From positions 1 through 57,275 of the forward strand of contig JACAAZ010000017.1 in the NCBI GenBank assembly GCA_013376995.1: a DNA stretch of 57,275 nucleotides, written 5' to 3'. The translations under genes and the position numbers were made by a program. This DNA is from Bacteroidota bacterium (lineage in GTDB: Bacteria > Bacteroidota > Bacteroidia > Bacteroidales > UBA4417). The notes below the pieces were generated by a model. The model worked only from the letters and a program-made list of their open reading frames with translations. It was not told the origin of the DNA and did not search any database. Shown one piece after another: positions 1-8,858 of this stretch. Each line of letters begins with the position of its first letter. Positions within the stretch are counted from its first letter, which is position 1.

Positions 1-1
1 T

Positions 2-115
2 ATCTGGAGGGTACAGGCCGTTTACAGGGACGGAACTGTTTGGGAGAACCAGGATTTAGGGAACCGTACTTCTATGAATAATAAAATACGGGGAACGCTG
101 GAATTGATCCGTTAA
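2..115 (+). CDS. C-terminal fragment of an unidentified protein (partial)
   Basis: An open frame enters from the left edge and ends at a TAA at 113-115, giving 37 residues that include WRVQAVYRDGT and end in LELIR. The residue mix (aromatics, turns, few rare residues) reads like the end of a real protein, but the piece is too short to assign to a family. The next gene on this strand starts about 180 bp downstream. The fragment could also be a chance frame. Confidence 0.45.
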   Translation: MWRVQAVYRDGTVWENQDLGNRTSMNNKIRGTLELIR

Positions 116-293
116 CAGAATCCTTATCAATCCATTTCTAAATTGCTTTTTAATTCAATTCTGCCAGGTGCACCTTCAAAGTTCATGCTTCAGCCAGCTA
201 TATCAACAGTACTATTCATAAACAATCATTTATATCTTGTTTTTGCACCCTATTTAGTCCACGTATAGAAAAAAACAGTGTAAACGAAACGAA

Positions 294-833
294 ATGAAAA
301 AATCAATTTTTGCTTATGGAATTGCTTTATTATCGGTAGTAACAGCGTGTCAAAAATCAGATGATACAAAGCCAGACAAAATTTGGTTTGAACAAGTCAA
401 TAAGACAATAACCGCGTCTTATCCAGATTCCATTTCCGGTGCGTGTAAAGATTTAGTATTTAATATCAATGGCAATCTGACTAATGGCTATCAGGCATTC
501 ATCTCTCAAAACTCAGTCCCACTAATTTGCGATGGCGGAAATCAATTCCTGGTTGATGAAAACACAAATCAGATCAAAGCCTTAGCAGAGAATACTGAGG
601 TTTCTGAAAATGGAGCCTGGACTAACGATACCAAATTATATCTTGATCAATTTACCGGACAGGGAGAAAAGTATATTGGATACCGACATTTATCCTTTCC
701 GAGTGGAAAAAGCATTTATTACTATGGATGGATAAAGATCGAATTATCAGCCAACAAAGAAACCCTGACCATCCTAAACAGGGCAACCAACCAAACTGAA
801 TTTAAGAATCTAAATACGGGACAGATCAAATAA
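294..833 (+). CDS. Small hypothetical lipoprotein
   Basis: A 179-residue protein. It starts with a short basic segment, a hydrophobic stretch and a lipobox-like VVTAC, so the mature protein probably begins at Cys19 and is lipid-anchored in the envelope. The mature part has no motif I recognise. It is moderately acidic and rich in Asn and Thr, with aromatic pairs (YYYGWIKIEL) suggesting a beta-sandwich. Bacteroidota genomes carry many such small exported lipoproteins. It stands alone: the upstream DNA (116-293) is AT-rich without a clear gene, and 834-1060 separates it from the next gene. Function unknown. Confidence 0.75.
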   Translation: MKKSIFAYGIALLSVVTACQKSDDTKPDKIWFEQVNKTITASYPDSISGACKDLVFNINGNLTNGYQAFISQNSVPLICDGGNQFLVDENTNQIKALAENTEVSENGAWTNDTKLYLDQFTGQGEKYIGYRHLSFPSGKSIYYYGWIKIELSANKETLTILNRATNQTEFKNLNTGQIK

Positions 834-1033
834 AGAAACACAAGGGTACTGCCTTAGCCACCAAGGCATTGTCCTGGTGTCCGATGTCAAACACCGGCAC
901 CTTTACCCGGAACGGAAGGAATTCTCTACTTAATGATTTTTATTAAATTAAATGTCAGCTCAACAGAAATGAAGCTATGCTATTCACTGCTGAGCAGAAA
1001 ATCTCATTCCTTCTGCAATCCTGTCAGAAATAG

Positions 1034-1041
1034 TATCTTTG
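1034..1041 (+). promoter_or_regulatory. TAnnTTTG -7 element before the acyl-AMP ligase
   Basis: TATCTTTG matches the Bacteroidota sigma-ABfr -7 consensus TAnnTTTG and lies 19 bp before the ATG at 1061. A TTCTG at 1011-1015 could serve as a weak -33 element. No Shine-Dalgarno sequence is visible, as is common in this phylum. Confidence 0.5.
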
Positions 1042-1060
1042 CTCTAACAGTTTAGATATT

Positions 1061-2728
1061 ATGCCTGAGTTAGTTCTTCCTGATTTATTGCTTAAAGCTG
1101 CTCTAGAGTATCCCGATCTTGGGATCAACTATATGCGGGACGATGGTTCGTTGTCCAAACAATCTTATTGGAAACTCAAAAAAGAAGCCGAATCCCTGTC
1201 ATCCGGTTTTGTTGAGATGGGAATAAAGCCGGGTGATACGGCAATAATTATTACAGATAATAACCAGGAAACCATTAATTGTCTTTGGGGTTGTTTTTTT
1301 GCAGGAATTGTTCCCACCATTCTTCAGTCTCCTGTTTCTACCAGTGATCATAGCCAGGCGGCAGTGAAGCTCCTGAATGTATTTCAACAACTTGGTAAGC
1401 CCCTTGTTATTTGCAGCAAACCGATTGGAAATGATGATGAAGAATTTGGCAAGAAAATGGTTTTGTATTCTTCATTGAGAAGAGGAAAAGCTATTCCTGG
1501 TTTCAGGCCTCTGCCGGATGACCTGGCTTTCATTCAATTTTCGTCAGGAAGTACAGGTGATCCTAAAGGAATCATGCTTTCACACCGTAACCTGGCGGTG
1601 AACATGAACTCAATTGCACTTGGCCTTCACCTTACTCACGACGATCATACTGGGAACTGGATGCCATTGTATCATGATATGGGCCTGATTGGTTATCATC
1701 TCACCCCTATCTACTTCACTCATGAGCAGTATCACATTGAAACTGTAGATTTTATAAAGAACCCATCTCTCTGGCTTGACCTTATCAGCGAGCAATCTAT
1801 CAATGTGACAGGATGCCCGAATTTTGGGCAGGCATTGGTTTTAAGACATTTGAAGCGAAAAGTGGATTTCCCTGCCTGGAACTTCTCGCGGATGAAAGCA
1901 ATGCTAAATGGTGCAGAACCCATTTCAGTCAGGATTATGGATGAGTTTGTTTCACAGTTGCAGCGGTTCCAGTTCCCAGTTGAAGCAATGATGCCTGTGT
2001 ATGGTATGGCTGAAGCGACCCTGGCTATTTCATTCACGCCTCTTATGCAACCATCAGTTATCACCCAATTTGATATTGAAGAATTGGATAGAAACAGAAA
2101 GGCCATCCAGGTGAATCCCTCATCAACCGGTAAGACAGGACGACAGATCTCAGGCGTAGGAGTGGCACTCGACAGGGTCAATATTCGTTTAGTTGATGAA
2201 CATGAGCAAGAAGTACCTGAAGGCATTTCGGGCCATATTCAAATCAGCGGACCATCAGTTACACATGGCTATTACCAGAACAGTTCAGCCACGGAAGCAT
2301 TATTTTGTGGTGACTGGCTTCGAACAGGCGATATTGGATTTTTCTTCAAAGGAAATCTCTATATAAGCGGCAGGCACAAGGATATCATCTTCATGAACGG
2401 CAAAAATTACTTTGCGCATGACCTCGAAAGCCTTGCATGTACGCTGGAAGATCTAAGTTATGGAAAGGTAATCTTTGGCGGCATAACGGATCCAAAAAGC
2501 AGCAAAGAGAAAGTTTTAGCTTTTGTAGCGGGTATCTCTGAGCCGAAAGCACCTGAACTTTTACACCGTTTACGATTGCTATTTCGCAAAAACCTTGGGA
2601 TTCAACTTGATGAACTTATCCTTCTCCGATCAAATGAGATTCCGAAAACATCCAGCGGCAAAATACAGCGTTACAAGATTATCCAACGATACCTGGCCGG
2701 CGAATTTAAGGAAAAGAGGGTGAAGTGA
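1061..2728 (+). CDS. Fatty acyl-AMP ligase-like adenylating enzyme (FAAL family)
   Basis: A member of the ANL superfamily, 555 residues. The phosphate-binding loop SSGSTGDPKG is at about 161-170, followed by MPLYHDMGLIG (201-211), GAEP, YGMAE and a GD motif near WLRTGDIG. The catalytic lysine motif PKTSSGKIQR is intact near the C-terminus (Lys about 534). The MPLYHDMGLIG and GAEP signatures are typical of FAALs, which form acyl-adenylates and pass the acyl group to an acyl carrier protein rather than to CoA. No PKS, NRPS or ACP gene adjoins it; the nearest ACP is at 27887-28117. A role in lipid or acyl-glycan synthesis is possible. It could instead be an acyl-CoA ligase. Confidence 0.85.
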   Translation: MPELVLPDLLLKAALEYPDLGINYMRDDGSLSKQSYWKLKKEAESLSSGFVEMGIKPGDTAIIITDNNQETINCLWGCFFAGIVPTILQSPVSTSDHSQAAVKLLNVFQQLGKPLVICSKPIGNDDEEFGKKMVLYSSLRRGKAIPGFRPLPDDLAFIQFSSGSTGDPKGIMLSHRNLAVNMNSIALGLHLTHDDHTGNWMPLYHDMGLIGYHLTPIYFTHEQYHIETVDFIKNPSLWLDLISEQSINVTGCPNFGQALVLRHLKRKVDFPAWNFSRMKAMLNGAEPISVRIMDEFVSQLQRFQFPVEAMMPVYGMAEATLAISFTPLMQPSVITQFDIEELDRNRKAIQVNPSSTGKTGRQISGVGVALDRVNIRLVDEHEQEVPEGISGHIQISGPSVTHGYYQNSSATEALFCGDWLRTGDIGFFFKGNLYISGRHKDIIFMNGKNYFAHDLESLACTLEDLSYGKVIFGGITDPKSSKEKVLAFVAGISEPKAPELLHRLRLLFRKNLGIQLDELILLRSNEIPKTSSGKIQRYKIIQRYLAGEFKEKRVK

Positions 2729-2793
2729 GGGGAAAGGCTGAGCGCATAGGGCAGAGGGCAGAGGGCGTGGCGCTGAGGGTGAAGTGAAGAGCG

Positions 2794-2859
2794 GGCATTC
2801 AGTTGTCATTCAATAGTCATTCGATGGTCATTCAATAGTTACTCTAAAGTCATTCTATT
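2794..2859. repeat. 11-bp tandem repeat, six units
   Basis: Six consecutive 11-bp units resembling GTCATTCAATA (2794-2804, 2805-2815, 2816-2826, 2827-2837, 2838-2848, 2849-2859). Units 2 and 4 are identical and the outer units are diverged. A purine-rich stretch at 2730-2790 with repeated GGGCAGA precedes it. A reverse-oriented relative lies at 47356-47410. An 11-bp period cannot encode a repeated peptide in one frame. It occupies the 256-bp gap before the YgiQ gene. Confidence 0.8.
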
Positions 2860-2949
2860 GCTTATGCCTGTAATGCTGTTTTAGGCATGGATGGATATGA
2901 TCCCATTTCGGATGAATTCAGTTCCTGTCACAGCAATTTCCATTCAGAC

Positions 2950-2957
2950 TATCTTTG
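2950..2957 (+). promoter_or_regulatory. TAnnTTTG -7 element before the YgiQ-family gene
   Basis: TATCTTTG lies 27 bp before the TTG start at 2985 and fits the Bacteroidota -7 consensus. A TTCCTG about 20 bp further upstream is a possible -33 region. It supports a start close to 2985 rather than further upstream. Confidence 0.45.
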
Positions 2958-2984
2958 CATTCCAATATCTGAAACTCAATCCCC

Positions 2985-4838
2985 TTGACTGAATTACCAA
3001 TCAGTAGCTGGCTGCCTATTACACGTGAAGAAGCATTGAAACGTGGATGGGAAGAAGTGGATGTAGTCCTCATCAGCGGGGATGCCTATGTTGATCATCC
3101 GGCATTTGCCAATGCTGTTATAGCCAGGGTGATTGAAGCAGAAGGATTCAGGGTAGCGATTGTTCCGCAGCCAAACTGGAAAGATGACCTCCGCGATTTC
3201 AGGAAATTCGGGAAACCCAGGCTTTGCTTCGCTATTTCCGCGGGCAATATGGATTCGATGGTGAATCATTATACTGCCAACAAAAGACTTCGAAGCGATG
3301 ATGCTTATACTCCCGGTGGCGTTGCCGGGTTCAGGCCTGATTATGCAACGGTCGTTTATTCAAATATCCTTAAAAAGATCTATCCTGAAGTGCCAGTTAT
3401 CATAGGCGGGATAGAAGTCTCCATGCGAAGGCTTGTACATTATGATTACTGGAGTGATTCCCTTAAACCTTCCATTCTTATTGACAGCCAGGCAGATTTG
3501 TTGATTTATGGTATGGGAGAAACCGGAATCAGGCTGGTACTTCAAAAATTAGCAGCCGGAGATAATATCCATAGCATTCACAATATCCCTCAAACGGCCT
3601 ATTCTATTGACAAAGCTCTAACAACTGGCATAATAAAAGATTCCAATGCCATCCGTTTACCATCGTTTGAAGATTGTCTAATCGATAAATCCTCTTTTGC
3701 CAGGTCATTCAAACCGATCGAACAGGAATCCAATAAATCATCTGCCAGGATATTGGTTCAATCGGTTGGGATTAAGGATGTAATTGTAAATCCTCCTTTC
3801 CCATTGATGGAAACACGTGAACTTGATTCTGTATATAACCTACCATTTACCCGTCTTCCGCACCCAAAGTATAAGAAACGGGGCGCTGTTCCAGCCTATG
3901 AAATGATCCGGCATTCAATAACAATGCACAGGGGCTGTTTTGGAGGATGCGCGTTTTGCACGCTTTCGGTACACCAGGGAAAATTCATTGCAAGCAGGTC
4001 TGAAGCATCCATCCTGAAAGAACTTGAGAGCATAACCCAAATGCCTGATTTCAAGGGCCATATTTCCGACCTTGGCGGGCCTTCTGCAAATATGTACAGG
4101 ATGCAGGGAATAGACCTGAATATCTGTTCAAAATGCAGCCGGGCCTCTTGTTTGTTCCCATCAGTTTGCAAAAATCTAGGTTTCGATCATAAACCTCTTA
4201 CTGCTCTTTATCAAAAAGCAATCAAGGTAAAAGGTATCAAGAAAGTCACCATAGGCAGCGGGATTCGCTACGACATGTTAACAGGAAGGTCGGCAGAAGA
4301 GGTCAAACGATTCGGCCTGGAGGAATATTCCCGTCAATTAATAGGGTTCCATGTTTCCGGGCGCCTGAAGGTAGCTCCGGAACACACTTCCGATAGTGTA
4401 TTGAAACTGATGAGGAAACCTTCTTTCAAACTATTTCATCAATTCAGGAATCAATTTGACAGCATCAACAGATCCTTGGGATTGAACCAGCAAATCATAC
4501 CCTATTTCATTTCCAGTCACCCGGGCAGCAAGCTCAATGATATGGCTAACCTGGCTGTGGAGACCAAGGAATTGGGATTCCAGTTAGAACAGGTTCAGGA
4601 TTTCACGCCGACTCCCATGACCCTTGCCAGCGTGATGTACTATTCAGGCATAAACCCAATGACCGAAGAGCCGGTATATTCAGCCAAAACAAAGGAAGAT
4701 AAGCTGGGACAGCGACAATTCTTCTTCTGGTATAAGCATGAGAATCGTTCTGCAATAACAAGTACCCTAAAGCGCATAGGGGAAGAAAGGCTGGTTCCTA
4801 AACTGTTTGGAAACCCGGTTCACCGGGCTAAAAGGTGA
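2985..4838 (+). CDS. YgiQ family radical SAM protein
   Basis: 617 residues, close to the usual length of the YgiQ family. The N-terminal region (LPITREEALKRGW, then SGDAYVDHPAF) is characteristic of it. A radical SAM cluster motif HRGCFGGCAFC places the 4Fe-4S ligands at Cys318, Cys322 and Cys325. A second Cys-rich stretch, CSKCSRASCLFPSVC, follows and may bind another cluster, as in other members. The reaction of YgiQ proteins is not established. The start is a TTG, chosen because the conserved N-terminus begins directly after it and no ATG is available. The 3' end abuts the convergent stress protein gene with no gap. Confidence 0.92.
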   Translation: MTELPISSWLPITREEALKRGWEEVDVVLISGDAYVDHPAFANAVIARVIEAEGFRVAIVPQPNWKDDLRDFRKFGKPRLCFAISAGNMDSMVNHYTANKRLRSDDAYTPGGVAGFRPDYATVVYSNILKKIYPEVPVIIGGIEVSMRRLVHYDYWSDSLKPSILIDSQADLLIYGMGETGIRLVLQKLAAGDNIHSIHNIPQTAYSIDKALTTGIIKDSNAIRLPSFEDCLIDKSSFARSFKPIEQESNKSSARILVQSVGIKDVIVNPPFPLMETRELDSVYNLPFTRLPHPKYKKRGAVPAYEMIRHSITMHRGCFGGCAFCTLSVHQGKFIASRSEASILKELESITQMPDFKGHISDLGGPSANMYRMQGIDLNICSKCSRASCLFPSVCKNLGFDHKPLTALYQKAIKVKGIKKVTIGSGIRYDMLTGRSAEEVKRFGLEEYSRQLIGFHVSGRLKVAPEHTSDSVLKLMRKPSFKLFHQFRNQFDSINRSLGLNQQIIPYFISSHPGSKLNDMANLAVETKELGFQLEQVQDFTPTPMTLASVMYYSGINPMTEEPVYSAKTKEDKLGQRQFFFWYKHENRSAITSTLKRIGEERLVPKLFGNPVHRAKR

Positions 4839-5273
4839 TCACTTTTCAGGGATTATTAAAACCGGACAGCTGCTGGCTTTAATTACCCCGGAGCTAGTAC
4901 TGCCAATAAAAGCACGATAAAGGAAACCATGATTATGGGCTCCCATAATGATCATTTCTGCTCCAAATTCATTGGCTTTTTCCACAATCGTATCGATCAC
5001 TGGCCCCTGGTCAAATTCATAGGATGAATTAATTCCCTGATCCGTAAAAAAGCGAACCATGGCATCCAGGTCACTCTTAATCCTTTCAATTTCTTCGGTC
5101 ATATGCTCAGAAATGACCGGAGGCCCAATTTCGTTCCCGATAAATGACGGGACGGGAGCTTCAACATGAAGGATAAGGATTTCACTTTCAAAGGCCCTGG
5201 CCTGGATACTGGCCTGGTTGAGCACCAGGGTTGCCAGGTCTGAAAAATCAACAGCAACAAGGATTTTCTTCAT
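4839..5273 (-). CDS. Universal stress protein (UspA family)
   Basis: A 144-residue single-domain Usp. The N-terminus MKKILVAVDFSDLA carries the first beta strand and conserved Asp. A typical GxxGH-like region is replaced by MGAHNHGF, followed by GSTSSGVIKASSCPVLII, which matches the phosphate-binding G-x9-G(S/T) pattern of ATP-binding Usp proteins. Such proteins are cytoplasmic and usually induced by growth arrest or stress. The gene is convergent with the YgiQ gene and adjacent to it with no spacer, so the two transcripts probably overlap at their 3' ends. Specific role unknown. Confidence 0.92.
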   Translation of the reverse strand: MKKILVAVDFSDLATLVLNQASIQARAFESEILILHVEAPVPSFIGNEIGPPVISEHMTEEIERIKSDLDAMVRFFTDQGINSSYEFDQGPVIDTIVEKANEFGAEMIIMGAHNHGFLYRAFIGSTSSGVIKASSCPVLIIPEK

Positions 5274-5353
5274 TGGATTGCTTTTGATATACTATAAGAA
5301 GAATCAGAAGTACAAATATACTTATTAAAACAGGAGAAGGAAAGCAATTGATG

Positions 5354-6733
5354 TTAGAACTTGAACATCAGGCCTGAACGAAATCCAAGGGAGAATGAAT
5401 CGGTAGAGGAACCGTTTTGCTCAAGGACTGGTTTAAGATAGAAACGTGAGGTGGGGGCAAAAGAGATAGTCAGTTTGTTGAAGATAGCATAATTAAAATC
5501 AATGCCTGCCATTATGTTAATATTCACCTTATTATAATCCGGAATAGTAAGATCAATATTATTGACAACTGAGTTATTGTGGTTCTTTATTGCATTTATT
5601 GTTTCATCCTTCAGGCTAGCGTTATCAAGTTTCAGGGCAAACCCGGCACCGGTATTGATCCAGGTGGTCATTTTCCCCAGGCTGAAGAGTTTCTTCCCGA
5701 CTCCCAGGTCATAAGTAAAGTACTGATGCTTTTCAGTTCCTTCAAGTTTGGAAGTACCCGGAGCATACATAATTATTGTGGAATCGCTAGATGGGTTTCC
5801 CGGCTTGGGAACTGTAATAGGGATCGACTGTGTGTATCCAACATCATAGGTGCGATGCTCTGAATTGTAGGCCATACCAATAGTAGACTGAATCCTGGTT
5901 TTATCGTTACCCAGGCTTGCCATCAACCCTACATTATGGAACATGGAAGAACCAGAACCATTATCGAGGGTAACAGGCAGGTAATTGGCGGCAACCTGGA
6001 AATTACTGCTCCTGGATTTATTGGGCTGGTATGGATCAGGAGTATAATACTTCGGTTCCTTTCCCTTAACCGTATTATCAATGTTTGCAAAAAGGGGAGC
6101 CTGGTATTCGGGCATCAGAACCAGGTTCTTCCAGGGAATTTCAAGAATTTGCCTTGGGATGAGCAGTTTGATATCAAGTAAACGGATATTCACAATTGCA
6201 ACTTCAGCGAGAGAATTATCCTGCTCTTCAATTCCAGCTACTTGTGATTTATTATCAATTCTATTAACCGAGGGCTTAACAGCAGAAAAGCTACCCTTAT
6301 TCAGAACCTTTTTACCGGCTGGTTGCCCGGGGTTCATCTGTAGTGCAGATACATTATTCTGAAGCTGTTTGCCAGTATTGGGATAGTGTCTTAGTTCTGA
6401 TGTTTGCCTTGATCCGAAATCCTTGTTATTTGAATTGAAAAAGCCCGGCAGCCTGAAGATGGAAAAAAGCAGCAGGATAGCAGCAGCTAAACTCATAACA
6501 GAGTAACTTCCTATTCTTACAACGCGTGCAAACCGCATCCTGTAAAGAATCTTGCTCCAGGTATTAGTTTCCGGATTATGTATTGGTAAATCCTGCAACC
6601 TGCTTTCGTAGTTTTGGGTTGCTTCCAGGTTATCAAGGCTACCGGAAATACCACTCCAAAGACTGTCGTCCGGCGAATGCACCGGGAGACGATCGGAGAG
6701 CCTGTGGCCTGGTATGTTCCTGTAATCTTCCAT
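5354..6733 (-). CDS. Anti-sigma-like membrane protein with C-terminal beta-barrel-like domain
   Basis: The best start is the ATG at 6733 (MEDYRN), four bases after the sigma factor stop; the frame is open 24 bp further upstream. The predicted 459-residue protein has a cytoplasmic N-terminus with two copies of an LPxHxPxxxxWxxI motif, which I associate with Bacteroidota anti-sigma partners. One transmembrane helix follows at about 74-94, then a low-complexity linker, then about 220 residues of alternating strands (NVGLMASLG, GMAYNSEHRTY, SLGFRSGLMFKF) ending in Phe like an outer-membrane barrel. Being directly downstream of an ECF sigma gene suggests a regulator or envelope sensor. The mix of an inner-membrane helix with a barrel-like domain is unusual. 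Confidence 0.75.
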   Translation of the reverse strand: MEDYRNIPGHRLSDRLPVHSPDDSLWSGISGSLDNLEATQNYESRLQDLPIHNPETNTWSKILYRMRFARVVRIGSYSVMSLAAAILLLFSIFRLPGFFNSNNKDFGSRQTSELRHYPNTGKQLQNNVSALQMNPGQPAGKKVLNKGSFSAVKPSVNRIDNKSQVAGIEEQDNSLAEVAIVNIRLLDIKLLIPRQILEIPWKNLVLMPEYQAPLFANIDNTVKGKEPKYYTPDPYQPNKSRSSNFQVAANYLPVTLDNGSGSSMFHNVGLMASLGNDKTRIQSTIGMAYNSEHRTYDVGYTQSIPITVPKPGNPSSDSTIIMYAPGTSKLEGTEKHQYFTYDLGVGKKLFSLGKMTTWINTGAGFALKLDNASLKDETINAIKNHNNSVVNNIDLTIPDYNKVNINIMAGIDFNYAIFNKLTISFAPTSRFYLKPVLEQNGSSTDSFSLGFRSGLMFKF

Positions 6734-6737
6734 AATT

Positions 6738-7298
6738 CTAGTCAAGCAATGAAGCAAGTCTTCGTTTCAACATATTCTTTGCGTGGTGCAATTGCGATTT
6801 TGAAGTCCCGGTACTTATCCCCAGCATATTTGCTGTTTCTTCGTGTGTGTAACCCTCGACTTCAGTAAGCAGGAAAACTGTTCTGTATCCGTCAGGCAAG
6901 GAGAGTATTACTTTTTCAAGGTGTTCTTTGCTTAATGTGTCGGGTATCAGTATTGAGCCTTCAGTTTTAACTTCATCGAGGTTAGTAAATTCCATCCTTC
7001 GGTTCTTATAAATCTGCCTCAATGAAGTCCGGATAACAATGGTCTTTATCCAGGAGCCCAGCGATGATTCGAACCTGTACTGCTTGATATCACGGAACAC
7101 CTGTATAAATGCATCCTGCAGAACATCATGCGCGTCATCGCGGTTATTCATGATCCTGTAGGCAGTCGAGAACATTGCATCACAGTACTTGTAGTAGAGG
7201 TCGCGCTGGGCAATACGATCATTCCGGATACATCGTTCAACGAGGTCCCGTTCCAATTCCGGTTTGTTCCCGGTGATTAGCCTTACAACTTCTCTCAA
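6738..7298 (-). CDS. ECF-type RNA polymerase sigma factor
   Basis: 186 residues, the typical length for an extracytoplasmic-function sigma-70 factor. Region 2 includes YKYCDAMFSTAYRIM and DAHDVLQDAFIQVF, which match the core-binding and -10 recognition helices. Region 4 includes LPDGYRTVFLLTEVEGYTHEE followed by a helix-turn-helix, ETANMLGISTGTSKSQLHHAK. The gene is upstream of, and probably co-transcribed with, the anti-sigma-like protein (4-bp gap). Such pairs respond to envelope or nutrient signals. The target promoters cannot be read from this window. Confidence 0.95.
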   Translation of the reverse strand: MREVVRLITGNKPELERDLVERCIRNDRIAQRDLYYKYCDAMFSTAYRIMNNRDDAHDVLQDAFIQVFRDIKQYRFESSLGSWIKTIVIRTSLRQIYKNRRMEFTNLDEVKTEGSILIPDTLSKEHLEKVILSLPDGYRTVFLLTEVEGYTHEETANMLGISTGTSKSQLHHAKNMLKRRLASLLD

Positions 7299-7511
7299 GG
7301 GTAGAAATCCTTAACTTGTTCTTTATTACAAAGATAACGTTAAGAGTCGATTTAGCGTATAATTGTTCCAGATTGCCTGTATTGGTTTTCACTTTTGTTG
7401 GTAATATGGGTTTGCTATCTTCAAAAAGGTTGTATTGATGATCAAGATTTGTTAATTCTCAAACTTTGAAACCGAATTCAACAAATACCCTTTTAGAAAG
7501 CTATTCCTGCC

Positions 7512-8750
7512 TTATTCAGTCAAAGTCGGATCCTTCACTGTACCAATGAACAAAATAGTCCCGCTGGTTCTTTCATGAATGAAGAAGACAAAAGGTTTAT
7601 CAACTATAAAGTCTTTTGTAACCGGCACAGAGGTAACACCCACACCTATAGATGTAACTGCAGCAGCTTCTGTACCTTCCTCATTTGTTTCAATAAATGT
7701 CTTATGCTTAACTTCCGAGATATAGAGACTTCCCTCCTTGTTAATCCTAGTAAAATCCGCAAGATCCGGGTTGAAAGCACTTTGCATACCCATATCGGCC
7801 ATTATCTGTTTCATTCCCTTTTCATCAAAGGAGAACGTGAATCTAGGCAATAGAAGGTGGACATCTGTTGACAGGAATCTTTGATACCAATTGCTCCATT
7901 TCTCCGAGGATAACTGATTAACAATATCGGAAACTGATTTTCCTTCTCCTGGAAGCATCACCACCATATTAAAATTCCCCTGTGAATAAGGTAGTTCGAT
8001 AGCTTCAAAGCCATCACCTTCGAAATATGCTATAGTCGAATGCCTGGCCATCATCGGGCAATTTTTGGTGGATCCGTCTTCGAGCTTAAAAGGTTTATCC
8101 AGGGTATTCTTTTTATCAAACTGATCCCGCCACTGACCTTTGAAGTAAATGGCATTGATAAGGTACATCACCATATCCGAAGGAATCTGGTTGATTATCT
8201 TAGGGATCAATTGGTTGGTATGGGCAGAAACCCAACTGTTAATAGTAGAAACTGCTTCTGTGCTGTTAAAGTCCAGAGGTGTTACCTCTGAGTTAAAATA
8301 CTCCGTATTCGTATTAACAAAGTCTTTCTCCACATTAAATGTATTCCTGTACCAGATGGAATTAGCAATTTCCATCTTTACCCCTGGATCAAGAGACGAG
8401 AATGTCTCCATAATGTATTTATAGGATTCATTGATTTCAGAATTGCTCATGGAATCCATTCCCAATGCATGGTTTATCTCCTGAAGGGTCAAACCGGAAG
8501 CGCCATTTCTAACCATCCCGAAAGCCATACTGACACTAAGTGGGGAAACCATAAGGTTACTTTGTCCGGTTGACAGTGCATACGATTTACGGAAAAAGTC
8601 AAAACCGAAGGTATTACTTTGATCAATAATCAACTTTTGCTTTTCAGTTAGCTGAACCGGCTTAAGTTCACCCGTTTTATTTGATTCTTTCTTACAGGAA
8701 GCAAGCAATAGGGCGGAAAGGATCAAACTCAGGATCAAGAAATTTCTCAT
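7512..8750 (-). CDS. Serpin family serine protease inhibitor, lipoprotein
   Basis: 412 residues with a lipobox (LLLASC) near residue 19, so probably lipid-anchored and surface or periplasmic. Full-length serpin fold features are present: NSIWYRNTFNVEKDF, INAIYFKGQWRDQFD, MVVMLPGEGKSV and a C-terminal DKPFVFFIHERTSGTILFIG. The reactive-centre hinge EEGTEAAAVT is of the small-residue inhibitory type. Counting from the hinge as in alpha-1-antitrypsin places Thr-Ser near P1-P1'. Serpins trap target serine or cysteine proteases by an irreversible conformational change. Targets could be the cell's own exported proteases or those of competitors. It is a single-gene unit. Confidence 0.95.
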   Translation of the reverse strand: MRNFLILSLILSALLLASCKKESNKTGELKPVQLTEKQKLIIDQSNTFGFDFFRKSYALSTGQSNLMVSPLSVSMAFGMVRNGASGLTLQEINHALGMDSMSNSEINESYKYIMETFSSLDPGVKMEIANSIWYRNTFNVEKDFVNTNTEYFNSEVTPLDFNSTEAVSTINSWVSAHTNQLIPKIINQIPSDMVMYLINAIYFKGQWRDQFDKKNTLDKPFKLEDGSTKNCPMMARHSTIAYFEGDGFEAIELPYSQGNFNMVVMLPGEGKSVSDIVNQLSSEKWSNWYQRFLSTDVHLLLPRFTFSFDEKGMKQIMADMGMQSAFNPDLADFTRINKEGSLYISEVKHKTFIETNEEGTEAAAVTSIGVGVTSVPVTKDFIVDKPFVFFIHERTSGTILFIGTVKDPTLTE

Positions 8751-8858
8751 CTCTGCTTGTATTTGTGATCAGGTTTTAAAGGGTAAAAAAAAGGAAGGAT
8801 AGTTGCATCAAGGTGTGACACAAACAATTCTTCCCGGGACCAGTGAAGTAACCGCAGC

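Noticed and set aside
853-872. Short TGCCTT/AAGGCA pair after the small lipoprotein as a terminator
   Set aside because: Only six base pairs and no T run follows; too weak to call.
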